Shown: piece by piece, positions 48,885 to 59,886 of the stretch
How positions within the stretch are numbered: position 1 is the stretch's first letter
Layout of the letters: each line of letters opens with the position of its first letter
Assembly (NCBI RefSeq): GCF_963678635.1
Contig: NC_087068.1
Location: 50,363,724 to 50,427,723, forward strand
Source of the DNA: Symsagittifera roscoffensis
Taxonomy: Eukaryota; Xenacoelomorpha; Acoela; Convolutidae
Length of the DNA: 64,000 bases
Reading direction: 5' to 3'
Program-made: the position numbers and the translations under genes
The notes under the pieces: model-generated
Told to the model about the DNA's origin: nothing
The model's database searches: none
What the model saw: only the letters and a program-made list of their open reading frames with translations

Positions 48885-49202
48885 GCTGAAGTTGTTTAAC
48901 ATTGGAACAAAAATGGCATAATTATTCTGCTACATTTGTATAGCCAATCAATTGTTCTTTCCGTTTTTTTAGTAAGATTCATACCGTGTTCTAGTAGTTA
49001 CTTTGCGTTGCCTCGTTCCTCCGCCGCTTTCAAAACTTTTTTTTCAAAAGTATATTTATCAAACATTCATGTGACACTTGGAAACTTTAAAATCAGTAAG
49101 CATAATTGTTGACTGAATGAGTGAAAACTGATAGGACTGCACGTAGAAATTGGAAACAGAGTCTGAAAGCAACGCGAGTAAAATCAATTCTTGTTCGAAT
49201 GT

Positions 49203-49406
49203 TCATTTCACTAGGGGTCCATTTTGTGATGAGCTAGTTTTCCTCGCTTGATTTGCTCCATTCGAGTTTGCAATTGTATCTAGACTTCTTCTGGAAAGAC
49301 ATATACTTAAAGTAGCTGCCAACACTAGAAAAATCAGAAGTCCCAGTAGAATTTTGTGACCAATAGGTTTTACTGTCAAAAGTTCGATTGATGTATCTTC
49401 ACTCAT
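49203..49406 (-). CDS. possible first coding exon of a single-pass membrane protein
   Basis: 67 codons from ATG at 49,406. About 18 polar residues, then a hydrophobic stretch ILLGLLIFLVLAATLSIC, then Arg-Arg and a polar Ser/Asn-rich segment. This is the look of a type II membrane protein start. On the minus strand a strong acceptor (polypyrimidine run then CTACTTCAG at 49,434) precedes the ATG by 28 bases, as in a 5' UTR exon or trans-splice site. The base composition is closer to the host exons than to its AT-rich surroundings. It ends in TGA, but a donor such as CTA/GTGAAA near 49,209 could link it to later exons, none of which I found. No family recognised. Confidence 0.4.
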   Translation of the reverse strand: MSEDTSIELLTVKPIGHKILLGLLIFLVLAATLSICLSRRSLDTIANSNGANQARKTSSSQNGPLVK

Positions 49407-49944
49407 TTCTGGTAAGCAACAAGAATTGTTGATCTGAAGTAGAAAAAAAAAGATAAATAATTGAAATCAAAAGTAGCTGTCGAAAATTTAAAATCAAATA
49501 TGTGACTTTTTGGGGAGAAATTTGTTAGAATTTTGTGTGAGGAAAAAACTAAAGAAAAAGTATTCAATTTTATATGAAAGATATTGGGCCGTGTGTTCAA
49601 TTAAAGATTCGCACAAAAATTTGTATCGATAAAAATATATGCATTATGTTTTGCTTTTTTTAATCAATATTTGTGAGTTAATGTGAGAAGAATGACTTTT
49701 GAATGACCAATTTTGATATTGGTCGATAAAATTTGAGAACATTTCAAGTGCAACGGTACTTACGTTTCCACACCTATGGTCATTTTTGACAAAACAAACA
49801 GCTTTAGCGTTTTGTTTAGTTAATAAAAATGCGATAGCTTAACAGTCGTTTAAAATCTGTATGATCTTGGCGAGTAATTTAATATCAAACTACATGCGGA
49901 GAAGTACTTTCGAAGAATTTTTTTTAAAACTTAAACAAGACTCG

Positions 49945-50265
49945 GGATCTTGTTAACTATTCCCCCTTTTGGACCTTGTTACTCCTACGCATGTATTATT
50001 TTTTGACAACCATTTTTTTAAAAATAAAACATGCATTTCAAAAATGTCAACAATTATTTCGGTTTTTTTTCTTGCGTTCGTATTTGTATTAGTCACTATT
50101 TATCTAATACCTACGAAAAAAAATTTAACTATGTTGAATTTGTTTAATTGTTTAATTGTTGTAATTGTTTTCTGAAAATTGATTTAAGCTATTGAAAATG
50201 AGCCCGCCAAAGTTGAATTTCTGAAAATCGAAATAGGGAGTGGAAGGAAATAGTTAATAAGATCC
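49945..50265. mobile_element. inverted-repeat DNA element, copy A
   Basis: 321 bp. Left end GGATCTTGTTAACTATTCCC; right end is the inverse of GGATCTTATTAACTATTTCC. It is flanked by a perfect 8-bp duplication AAGACTCG (49,937-49,944 and 50,266-50,273). A second copy at 52,889 has the same ends and interior blocks (ACGCATGTA-T, CAAAAATGTCAA, GCGTTCGTATTTGTATTA). No transposase is encoded, so it is non-autonomous. Target length 8 fits hAT-like or P-like transposases; the GG start is not typical of hAT. Confidence 0.85.
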
Positions 50266-50273
50266 AAGACTCG

Positions 50274-50840
50274 TATCAGGGTGAAGCCTCATATTCCGAA
50301 AATTGGGTCTTATGCACTAAGGTGTGTACCTACAGAGCTGCATTCCTAGATAGCCGAAAAAAAATTGTGAGGGTAATCATTAAAAAAAAAAAATTACAAA
50401 CAAGGAAAATTCGCAAAAAAATTTGGACCTTTTTTTCTGAACTTAGCTAACAAAAAATCTTATAAACTTAAAACTTTTTTGCGTAATAGCTTTGATTTCA
50501 AGGAATTAGAAAGCAAAAAAGGCTACTACTTTGATAACTTAATATTTTTTTCGGCTACCTAGGAATTGTTGATTATCAGAAAAAATATATTCTAGTTATT
50601 AAACAAATAAAAGCAAAATCAAATAAGTGTTTTGAGATGGACGCAGGGAGCAGGCACTAAATAATGTTTAAAAACTCAATTTTTTTCAAGATTTTGTCAA
50701 AAGTAAGATCTTTACAGCGTTACGGTGTAGCTCAAATTAGCCGCTCCAAAAAAAGCTCAATACTTTAATAGTTTTCAATTTTTAAAAATCGTTTCCCTCA
50801 TCATACAGTTTTTCTATTCTGAGGATCTATAAATAACTTA
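50274..50840. other. intergenic, no gene seen
   Basis: AT-rich sequence between a DNA element and a foldback cluster. Nothing supported. Confidence 0.4.
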
Positions 50841-50939
50841 AGATGGGGGCGGCTATAATGGGAAAAACTGTTGAATATATTTTTAATATTCAACGCGAAT
50901 ATGTTTACTTGTGGATCGAATCAAGTTTTTTTTCTGGAA

Positions 50940-51960
50940 CAAAAAAGATTTTTTCGCTATCAGGGAGCGTATTTGAGTTTCGGCTATCCGGGAATGATTT
51001 TACTTTTCGGCTATCCGGGTATTAAGCTCCGTGATATGCTGCCTGCACTAAAAGGCCCAAAATCTGTGGTCTTTCGCTCACGAGTTTCTTCGCTCATTCG
51101 GTCCTTCGCGCATGAAAATAGCCCCTCTACATGGTGGAATTTCTCATACGCGAAGGACCGAATGCCAATCGGATTTTAGTAATCCAAAATTTGGAAAGAA
51201 AGTAAACATTTCCAGGGACTGAATTTTGATATTAGTCGAATATAAAAATGGCAGAAATATGCAAAATTTTGAAATTGTCAATGACCGCCGCCGAATTGGA
51301 ACAAATTTTATATTTCAATAGTTTCGTTATGAAAGAAGCAAAATTTTGCTTCATTTATTTCAATTTAATTGAATGGCAAATGCTTCTTTCTAAAAATTGA
51401 CTTTCGGCTTATTTTAATTTCGGTCTTTCGCTCACGAGTTTTTTTTTTGCTCATTCGGTCCTTCGCGCATGAGAATAGCGCCCATGCTACATCTTGTAGT
51501 GAAATTAATGTGGTTGAATCTTATTGACTAATTAGACCCCGCATTTCAATAATTGGAGAGGGTTCTCATGCTTGAAGGACCAAATGCTTGAAAATTTTCA
51601 ACCAATCAAAATCGCTAAGCGTTCCTATTGGCTAAATGCCTTTCTCACAAAATCGAAGTCAATATTAACAGAAATTGTACTAAACCAGTGGGAAATAATT
51701 AAAAATTTCACAAACTGCTGGTTACAACCGTAATACTATTCAGATAAACATCAAGATTTATGAGTTCAAGTTCATAAAAAAATTTTCATTCTTGAAAACT
51801 CATCTGCTTATTATCTAATCGGTCAGTAATAACACTAATGGTCTGGATTTATTTTCTTGCTTTGAGATTTTTGCCATTTACTTTGAAGTTTTGAATACTC
51901 AATTGTGAAATAATTTCAATCATTCGGTCCCTCAAGCATGAGGGACGCCAACTCAATAAT
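50940..51960. repeat. cluster of CATTCGGTCC foldback repeats
   Basis: CATTCGGTCCTTCGCGCATGA occurs at about 51,097 and 51,454. An inverse copy of each follows (TACGCGAAGGACCGAATG ending about 51,165; CATGCTTGAAGGACCAAATG ending about 51,592). A further CATTCGGTCCCTCAAGCATGA lies at 51,922. TTTCGCTCACGAGTTT precedes the first two. TTTCGGCTATCCGGG is repeated in tandem at 50,978-51,022. Together these look like small foldback elements or remains of an inverted-repeat MITE. Confidence 0.6.
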
Positions 51961-52039
51961 TATGTTTTAATTATTTCAAACAATTCGCCGAACGGATTAG
52001 AAACAGAGAAGAAATTTTGTTCTGTTGAAGCCAATTCCT

Positions 52040-52090
52040 GTCTGGCAAAGTTTCACTGGTCCTGTCTGGACGAGGTTCCACTGGTCCTAG
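52040..52090. repeat. short direct repeat, TTTCACTGGTCCTGTCTGG type
   Basis: CCTGTCTGGCAAAGTTTCAC-TGGTCC is followed directly by a diverged copy CTGTCTGGACGAGGTTCCACTGGTCC. Its function is unknown. Confidence 0.4.
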
Positions 52091-52888
52091 GTAAATAAGA
52101 AGACAAGCCTTTAAAACGACAAGACATTTAGGCGACAAATAAAGTTAATACATGTAAAATGAGCAGTTGGAATCTATGCGGTTTAAATTTCTCAGAAAAA
52201 CAGTGTGCAGAAATGCTTGTAGCGTCGTCTTAAACTCACATCAAACTGGTTGTCGTCCTAACGTCTGTTGTCTTATTTGACGGTCACCAGTTTCACCAGT
52301 GACTTGATTTAACCTAGATTGTTTTCCCATTTTCTGTAATTTTTGCTAATAATTGTATTTGCTTGAAATTTTGTTTAAAAAGCATGATCATGTTTCTTGA
52401 AATTGATTGGCTAAAATAAGCCAATGAGAATCCTCCAAACAAAATTTCAGCTCACAATAAAAACACTATAGTGCATAAGACCCCGAAAACTTTTTAGCGC
52501 CTGTGAATTGGTTGTGGTTTTATTTTTCTAACTGTTGAAATAAAAATTGAAAAACGTATGATTTTTGCATTTTTTTAAACAGTTCTATGAGACCAGGCAA
52601 TCAATGTAATAATTTTTACAATCGTTGAAAAACAAAAGAATAACTCATACAAAAAATTTATAATTTGCTTGAGTTGTTTAAAAAGATATTTGAAAAATTT
52701 TGACTAACTCACCCAATTTATGTAAAACTAATTGTATCTTTATTGTATTTATGTATATCTGTTTTATTGATAATCTTGTTTAATTCAAAATTTAATTGTT
52801 TTTCTGCTATTGACCATTCTGCGATTTTTGCGCAGGGAACTTTCAGAAAGATCCAAGGCAGAACGGAACCAAGAGCTGAAAAACCTAG

Positions 52889-54061
52889 GGATCTCGTTAA
52901 CTATTTCCCCCCTTTCCGACCTTGTTAACTATTCCCCCTATGCATGTAATTTTTTTGAAAGCCATTTTTGTATAAAATATGCAGTTCAAAAATGTCAAAA
53001 TATAATTGGGTTTTCTTTTTCGCGCGTTCGTATTTGTATTACTCACTATTTATATAATACCCCGCACTCAGTAAAAAGAGAAAAAAAAAAACGATTATAT
53101 TGCAATTATAATTGTTTTTTTTTCAAAATTATAATTAATTATAAGCGCCAGATGTTTAAACGATTTATAATCCATTATAATGATAACATTTTTCGTGACA
53201 TTATAATAATTTATTATCAATTATCATTGATTTTAATTTTTATCGAAAATAGTTTATAGCTTTTTATAATCTCTTATAAGCAATCATAATTTATTTTAAT
53301 AGACTATAATACTTTTTTCTGTCAAAAATCTGTAAAAATGAGATGTCTTGTAACTCTATGGTTCATTTGAACAATAAGTTTTGTCGGGAAACAAAAGTTT
53401 CATAGAGATCCCTTCATACTAGTTGAAAGAATCCTGCGGTAGGTGAAATGCAACTCTTCTAAATAAATCATGAAATTAAAGCAACGTGCTGATCTTTTGG
53501 GGTTAAAAAAAACTTAAATAATGCATCATGAAACATTTTTAATCAAGAAGAAAAGAAAAAAAACGTTATAATTTGAAATGATTTGATCACTGTTCAAACA
53601 ATTTTCTTATTTTTCACATAAACTAATGTCTACGAAAAGCATAAAAATAAGCAATTCAGGCGGAACGTCAGAGAGCAATTGGGCAAACAAAAGAAAATGC
53701 AAACAGTTATAATCGATTAAAAGAGATTTTTTCTACAAAAGAAATAAATGAGAAATTCGGAATAAAACAATCGATTATCATCGATTCTAATGTATTATAG
53801 TTGATTATATTTGATTTCAAAAAGAAAAATTATAATTGATTATTAATTGATTTAAATCAAATTTTTTTCAGTTTTTGTAAAACTGGTTCAAAAATCAGTT
53901 ATTAAATTTGATTATTAACGCTTGAAACTATATGCGCGACCTACATAAGAAATTTAATTGAATATTTTTTCTGAAAATTGTTTTAGGCTATTGAAATTGT
54001 GGCCACTAAAGTTCAAGTTCTGAAAATCTAAATAGAGGGGGGGGGATAATTAACAAGATCC
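52889..54061. mobile_element. inverted-repeat DNA element, copy B
   Basis: 1,173 bp. Starts GGATCTCGTTAACTATTTCC and ends with the inverse of GGATCTTGTTAATTATCCCC. It is flanked by a perfect 8-bp duplication AAACCTAG (52,881-52,888 and 54,062-54,069). Its outer parts match copy A. A longer central section is rich in ATTATAAT and GATTATAATCGATT words and partly self-complementary. The CTTGTTAACTATTCCCCC motif is repeated just inside the left end. The ORF reaching to 53,259 starts outside the element and is not conserved. Confidence 0.85.
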
Positions 54062-54069
54062 AAACCTAG

Positions 54070-54635
54070 TTAAACACATTTAATATTATCAAATTACTTT
54101 TTACTCCGCAACGAATTAACTGTCGTTCGTGAATACCAGTACCGTGAAATGTTTGATACTCTCCCAAACTCGCTGAGGCATGGTCATTTTGTGGTTTAAA
54201 CTTACCTTGCATGGCTTAAAAAACTTACCAGTTTTAGTTTTTCGGCTATTTTAAAGTTCTAACGCCGCATTGTCAAACCTCAAGGTAATTAGTTTAAGAA
54301 GGTTCATAAAGCATCTCACATTTAAAAATTTAAATAATCTAACGACTTGATTTCCGTTCTAGCGATATATCGTAATTTGGAGCATGAAAATTCGATTCGA
54401 AATACTGACTAGCCAATTTCCAGCAAAAATCAAAAAAGGAAAATGCTTCTTATTAATCATAATAAATTGTTTCCAAGTGAACTCATCACACGTATAGAAT
54501 TACAAATGAAGAATTCTTTTTACAAAAACATCAGTTGAGAGAGCGCCCTAAAACTAAAATAAGCATGTTTTCAGAAAATGCTTCATAATTTTCTAAGAGT
54601 TGAGTTTTTTTGCTTTAAATGTTATTTGCTTTAAA
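54070..54635. other. intergenic, no gene seen
   Basis: No supported feature between the DNA element and the SINE. Confidence 0.4.
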
Positions 54636-54882
54636 CGGCGGAACTTAGCATAGTGGTAAGATGTTGAAGTTGTGATCGTCAGATGGTGTAATTGATATCC
54701 TGCCATTGCAATTATAGTGTGGAAGGACGAGCTATTTACTTGACCTCTAGCTTCAGGTCTACAACAGCCAGACAGATTTCGGCTACATAAGAGGTACCTT
54801 TGCGTGAAAGTTCCAGACGCAAAAAAAAACGACCTTGAGTCGCTGAAAAAAAGTTCGCTTAACAAAAAACAAAGTCTGGAAG
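54636..54882 (+). mobile_element. tRNA-derived SINE, copy 2
   Basis: A-box-like TTAGCATAGTGGTAAG near the start, a degraded B box, then GGACGAGCT, CTTGACCTCTAGCTTCAG, TTTCGGCTACATAAG, GACGCAAAAAAAAACG, GAGTCGC and a TCTGGAA end. All of these are shared in order with the minus-strand copy at 5,549-5,795. Confidence 0.75.
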
Positions 54883-55480
54883 GCGGGGAATTAAGAGAAG
54901 CTGAATATGATTAAGCAGGCTGATAGCTTATCATGGATCCTCTGCGAATAGAATAAACGACTATTATGGTGCATTAAGTTCAGTCTAACCTTCTACTTCT
55001 CTGTCAAAAAGCCTTGAAAAGCAGTTTTTTTTTTCCGAACCCACAATGTAAAAAATACTGAAAGATATACGAGCAAGTTAAAATCATTAAATCAATACAC
55101 TTCAACTTTGACTCGGCTGCAACCGGCGCAATGCTCAGGTAGCGACAAGTTTTCCGTATACAAATGGGGATACACTGAATTACTCTAGTTCAGAAGTCAG
55201 AATGATTTTTCAAACCAGTCTTCATAAACTCCAACCCAATGTAATTCTTCGTACAAATCTCATACTGCTTCTAACCGCCAGCAAAACTACTGTATTCCTC
55301 AGACAAATTGATGACTCTTCAGAATAATGTTTTTCGTGTGACCTGTTCGTATCAGGGCAAAGTCCTGAGTGATCCGACGGTCTTTTATGGTTGATGGAAA
55401 AGAGTTCACGTTTGCAAAAAAAGACACATTTTTTTCTTATATAGCAAAATATTGAATACATCAAATGGCATGCCTCAACG
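54883..55480. other. sequence upstream of LINE, no gene recognised
   Basis: May include decayed LINE sequence upstream of the RT. The minus-strand 89-codon ORF (55,222-55,491) matches nothing I know. Confidence 0.35.
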
Positions 55481-56864
55481 GTAAAAGACATATTTCAATT
55501 GATTAATTTTTTGAAAAACTGTTGCCGAAAAGGATATGATAAAAGTTCCTCTCTGCAGTTAGAGAGAGTAAGTAAGTCAAATCCACATGTTATATCGACT
55601 GCTTTCAAAAAATATTTCACTTCAACCGGAGGAAAAATTGCTAGTAAGACGGAGGAAGCCGATGCTATCGTTCAAATTACAAATTACCAGTCAATCAAAC
55701 ACAAATTACCAGTAATTTGAACGATGCTATCGTTCAAATTACAATTTACCAGTCAATCAATTTTTAGTTTTTCAATTGCTCATTCACTAAGAATTTAATT
55801 GCCACAAATAGTCTCAAATCAAAGCACTCTTGCGCCATTGATTAAATGACTATAATGTTAATATTAAAAACTATTTTGTCCTTGCTCCAAAGCTAACTAA
55901 TCTAATGAGCCTAAAACTTATTCAAGGTACAATTCCTCAGGCGTTTAAGTATGCTAAATTTTTGCAACTAGAAAAACCCTATAATAAGTAAGATGTCAAC
56001 AAGTACCGTCCCATAGCTCTTTTGAGTAGTTGTGGCAAAATTTTTGAAAAAAGAAAAACTCCAGGTTGTACAATTACCTTGACAAATTAAAAATTATTTA
56101 TCAGTATTAGTTCAATTTTCGGCAGAAATTTGCGACTTTTGATGGCTTAGCTGAACTGAGTGAACAACTAAAATGATTCAAGACAAAGACAAAGACATCA
56201 ATGGTGTCCGGGTTAATTGTCTCTCTTGGCTTAATAGTTAATTATCTCAATGGTTCTAATGTGTTCATGCAAAAAACTGCTTGTCGAGTTGGTTACCAGT
56301 GGCCATCGGCGTTCTGCATGCTTCTGTTTTTAGGTCTTCTTCTTTTTAAAATTGTATAAATGATGTGCATCATGCTGCATCGATTTCAAACTTTTTCGAT
56401 TTGCCGATGATACAAATGTAGCATGTGAGAATGCCTGTTTTGAATCCAACCAGCGTGTTTAAGCAAAGTTTTTGGCTTGAATGATATTAAATAACCATTA
56501 AAGCAGTAGAAATGTCAGTAATCAGTTTTGAAAAAAAAGTGCTTCAAATTTTCACTTTTGTTGTGATGATATTGCTTATAGTCCCAAGCCGTTGTGTAAG
56601 TACTCAGGCGTAGTACTTGATAATGAGCTTACATTTATTCATCATGTCCGGAAAATAAAAACGAAATTAGGCAGGCCTTGCGGCGTTGATTCAAAAAAGA
56701 GGTACGTTCCGAAATGTGTTTTACGAAAAGACTATAAAGCTAACAAAAAGCCGATATTACCAGGAGTACTTGTAAGTTATCCTATCTCCCTACTTTTTGG
56801 ACAAATAGAACAAAGTTTCACTCATCAGAGGATCAAAGTTGTCTATTATATTGAGCTAAACTAA
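55481..56864 (+). pseudogene. LINE (non-LTR retrotransposon) reverse transcriptase, broken
   Basis: Plus-strand pieces in changing frames: SKSNPHVISTAFKKYF (55.58 kb), then IPQAFKYAKF and VNKYRPIALLSSCGKIFEK (55.93-56.05 kb, the RT core block), INDVHHA and RFADDTNVACE (56.39-56.43 kb, the FADD catalytic box), then YSGVVLDNELTFIHHVRKIK and VPKCVLRK (56,592-56,720), the typical post-RT region. Block order and the FADDT box fit Jockey/I/CR1-like elements. Frameshifts and stops are frequent. A short tandem duplication with an inverse piece (GATGCTATCGTTCAAATTAC) sits at 55,660-55,760. No endonuclease domain recognised. Confidence 0.75.
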
Positions 56865-57515
56865 TCTTCTGCCTATTAACAAGAGCAAAATGACCAAAAA
56901 ACGATGGAAATAATTTTGTTCGCAAATTTAGAGACAATTACATCTTCAGTAGTCATGAGTGAGTACATGGTGTTTTTAATTGTTTTGATTCTTTCCCTTC
57001 AAAAATCGATGCTTAATCCGGATGCTACCAGATACTCTAATTCTACCCTAAAAAAAAAACCTTCTAGTAAATGCTCTTTTTTGAGAAAACGCCAATGTTT
57101 TGAAAGTTTTGAATTCTTACAACTATTTATAAAAAACTTAGAAAATAAATTTTTCCCTTCAAAATTTGATGTTTTATGTGGTTGCTCCCAGAGACCTATC
57201 TGAGGTTCTGATTCTACCCCAATAAAATAACATTTAAGAAGTTGCTATTTTTCTAGATACCGTCATTTTGTAAACTATTTGAAATTTCCAAATACTTCAA
57301 AAAACTTAGAATTAAGATTTTTTACCTTCAAAAATCGGTGCTCATTCTGGACATTATCAGAGACCCATCTGAGCCTCTGATTCTACCCAAAAAATGATCT
57401 TCCAAATTTTGCTAGTTCGTTTACATTAAGCTGTACAATATGCACATTTACTAAAATTTAATTGCTTAAATTGTTTCAGTCTGTTTGAATATTGTCTTTG
57501 TATGTCGGAAAAAAA
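56865..57515. other. diverged repeats, no gene
   Basis: A phrase of the type CTTCAAAAATCG-TGCT...CC-GA...ATC-GAG-CTCTGATTCTACCC appears three times (about 56.99, 57.17 and 57.33 kb) in diverged form, so this is a degenerate tandem of about 160 bp. The 99-codon ORF at 56,904 is not supported as a gene. Confidence 0.4.
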
Positions 57516-57517
57516 TG

Positions 57518-57548
<31 letters not shown>

Positions 57549-57562
57549 TTCTTTCTTTCTTT
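57518..57562. repeat. CTTT microsatellite
   Basis: About ten CTTT units. A run of about 18 C follows at 57,643-57,661. Confidence 0.9.
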
Positions 57563-57912
57563 CAAAATAATATGAAACAATTTCTAAAAACGATATTATG
57601 TCGCTCGGTAATTGTCTTAAATTGACCAAATTGGCGTTCTTTACCCCCCCCCCCCCCCCCAGAACTTTACAAACAATAATCACAGGTGAATTTTTTTTTT
57701 AATTCGAGCTCAGAATAATAATACCTCTGAAAAGATACAAAAATTGTTATTTAAAAAGTTGAAATTTGTCTGCAGGAAAAAAACCACCAGAGCACAAATA
57801 TTTCGTCGTTTTCTTCGAAAGTTCTAACAATAACTTTTTTAGCGCAACTTTTAGTGCTCTAGAATACGAATTCTAAATAAGAGTTCGCCAAAAGCCAGCA
57901 AATCCCGTGAAT

Positions 57913-58195
57913 GCAGGGGTAGATCTAGGATTTCTCGAGGTGAGTGGGCGTTTTTTCAAAAAAAATTAGGTCAACCAAAATAATTTTCCGAGCTCGCTCA
58001 AAGCGCTGAAAAAACCTTGCTGCAGGCAATATTTCAAACAAAAAACAGAATAAAAAGGGCGTTTTCAGGCACTTTTTGGACAATATTTTCCAAGAAAAAG
58101 TGCGCTTTTTTGGCGCGCTTCCCCTCAAAATTAGTATAAATTGGCGCGGCAGGCGCCTTTAGAAAAATTTTAGGCTCCGCCAGCCGAACACGGAG
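57913..58195. mobile_element. MITE fragment related to the 20.6-kb element
   Basis: Starts CAGGGGTAGATCTAGG, a hAT-type end. Its interior (TTAGGTCAACCAAAATAATT, GAGCTCGCTCAAA, GGCACTTTTTGGA, CTCAAAATTAG, GGCGCC) follows the order of the 20,611-20,975 element. No matching right end or target duplication was found. Confidence 0.45.
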
Positions 58196-58780
58196 GTTTT
58201 AAAATTTTACTAAAGGCGATCAATTTTTGTACCAGTTTTTGGAGATAATCTGCTGCACCTTTGTTTTGAGTTCGAGAACAACTTATGTGAAACTGGCTGA
58301 CATAAAACTCCACATAACCTCAAATTATATTCATGTATCGCTGAATTCGCTTGTAATGGCGTTATTAACCAAGACGCTTGAATTTGTTTTGATGCTCAAA
58401 CTGTAGCTGGTGCACGTCTAGCAGTAGATATCTAAAAAAATTCCCCGGTTGCACAAATCTGCAAAACACTGCGCCATCCACATAGAAGAGCTATCCACTT
58501 TGAAAGAGTTCTCGCAATGGTCACGAGCTCTTGTATCATAGGAGTAAAGCAATTGATCGTCGGCCGCGAAATCTCATCACTAATTGTTCAGAAAAATGAC
58601 CAGATTTCTTAGAAGCAGAACAAGAGCTTGCTATTTGTGCATTAAATTGAAGAAAAAACACGACTCGGTATTTTAAAATTCATAAAGTTGTTAACTGGAC
58701 TTTCATTCAATTAGCGATACCCCATTAGCCCTTTATGAATGGTTCATGGAAGATTTTGGGAACGAGAGACGGGGCGACAG
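58196..58780. other. no gene recognised
   Basis: No supported coding region. A phrase at 58,700-58,765 (ATTAGCGATACCCCA, GGTTCATGG, TTTTGGGAA) recurs at 60,125-60,185, so part of this stretch belongs to a local duplication. Confidence 0.4.
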
Positions 58781-58799
58781 GAACATCGCGACCCATATT

Positions 58800-59085
58800 T
58801 GTTATGTTCAGACTTTCGAGACAAAGATTTCTCAATTCCAGACTTTCGCGATCAAGATGGACACGGCGCGACCATTGCGACCAAAATCAGCCGTTTCGAG
58901 ACTCTTGCGACCGGGATAGAGAGTTTTGGGCGGAGACGGCGCGGCCAAGAACAAATTACTCGCGGTTTTTGCGACCGAGCTAAAGAGAGGGCAACTTTTG
59001 CGTCCAAATTGTAGACGGCGCGACTCAAAATGTAACGGTTCGATTAGCCTGACCGACGCGACCAAAAATTGCCGGTCAACGATTA
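58800..59085. repeat. GC-richer degenerate repeat with GCGACC words
   Basis: CAGACTTTCG-GA-CAAGAT occurs twice (58,809 and 58,841). ACGGCGCG[AG]C recurs near 58,862, 58,936 and 59,014, about 75-78 bp apart. TTGCGACC occurs between them. The stretch is open in overlapping frames on both strands, which is expected from low stop content. No protein family recognised. Confidence 0.45.
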
Positions 59086-59338
59086 ACAGCCAGCGAGATT
59101 ATTTCTTCTCTGCAGGTTTAATTTCGGAGCGAATGATACCGTCCTTGCGGTAATTTAACGATTTTGTACGGTCGAAAAGATAATAAAATCTAGAGTTTGA
59201 CTAGTCGGAAACGGGTATCCAGCAACGTCTCCGAATTAGCAGAGTGAGTCAAAGAGCTGCTTTTCACCAAAGTTGGCACATCTTCTTCTAGCTACGGGTT
59301 GAAAAACACTGGCGTAATTTTTGCTCGTGCGGATCTTT

Positions 59339-59405
59339 CTAGATTTTTAGATTTTAAAAAAACAAAGGAAAGATCTTTCTAGATTTTAAAAAAACAAAGG
59401 AAAGC
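59339..59405. repeat. short tandem duplication
   Basis: AGATCTTTCTAGATTTT...AAAAAAACAAAGGAA occurs twice in a row, the first copy with an extra TAGATTTT. Confidence 0.7.
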
Positions 59406-59711
59406 CCAAACGAGTCGAGACCTGCGGAAACTGGATAGAAGTAATCAAATAAAACTTGTATTGGCTAGCGCTGGCTGGAATTGACGTGCACATATTTAAA
59501 TTTTTCTCGATGATACTGAAAATGGTATTTTTTAAAAAGGCAAAATATTTTTTAAAAAGGTAACTTTTTTTCTTTTAACAGCAAATTCCAGTGCCTCGTT
59601 ATCTGATGCAGATGACATAGTTCATTACATACTTATCCATCAATCAAACTGTCTATATCAAAAAGAATAACTCGATTTTTGTCCATATATTATCGCTCTC
59701 TTGTACTCGAG

Positions 59712-59886
59712 CTGGAAAAATTGGATTTCAAGAACCCCGGTGACTCGAAAGAGTCGTTCGAAGTGTTCTCTCCTTGTGAATTCTGGTCCAACAACCCGAA
59801 TGGACTCCAATTTAAACAACAGACAGTTAATGCATACATAAAGTTGCACTGCATTGCTATGAAGATAATAAGAGCAAAAGCCGCAG
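59712..59886 (+). pseudogene. extra copy of dioxygenase-like exon 3
   Basis: 175 bases, exactly the length of the exon at 63,288-63,462. The acceptor AG before CTGGAAAA and the donor CAG/GTTTC are both preserved. It is open throughout: NPGDSKESFEVF, then the shared NNPNGLQFKQ and NAY-KLHCIA. Similarity extends about 130 bp into the upstream intron (CCTCGTTATCTGATGCA versus CCTCGCTATCTCATGCA). No matching exons 1 and 2 were found upstream. It could be a remnant of a tandem gene copy or an exon of a paralogue. Confidence 0.6.

Noticed and set aside
52810-53259. 149-residue plus-strand ORF
   Set aside because: It starts in host sequence and crosses the left end of DNA element B; it is not shared with copy A.
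58735-59153. Overlapping ORFs in the GC-rich patch
   Set aside because: Low stop density from GC-rich repeats on both strands; no recognisable domain or splice context.
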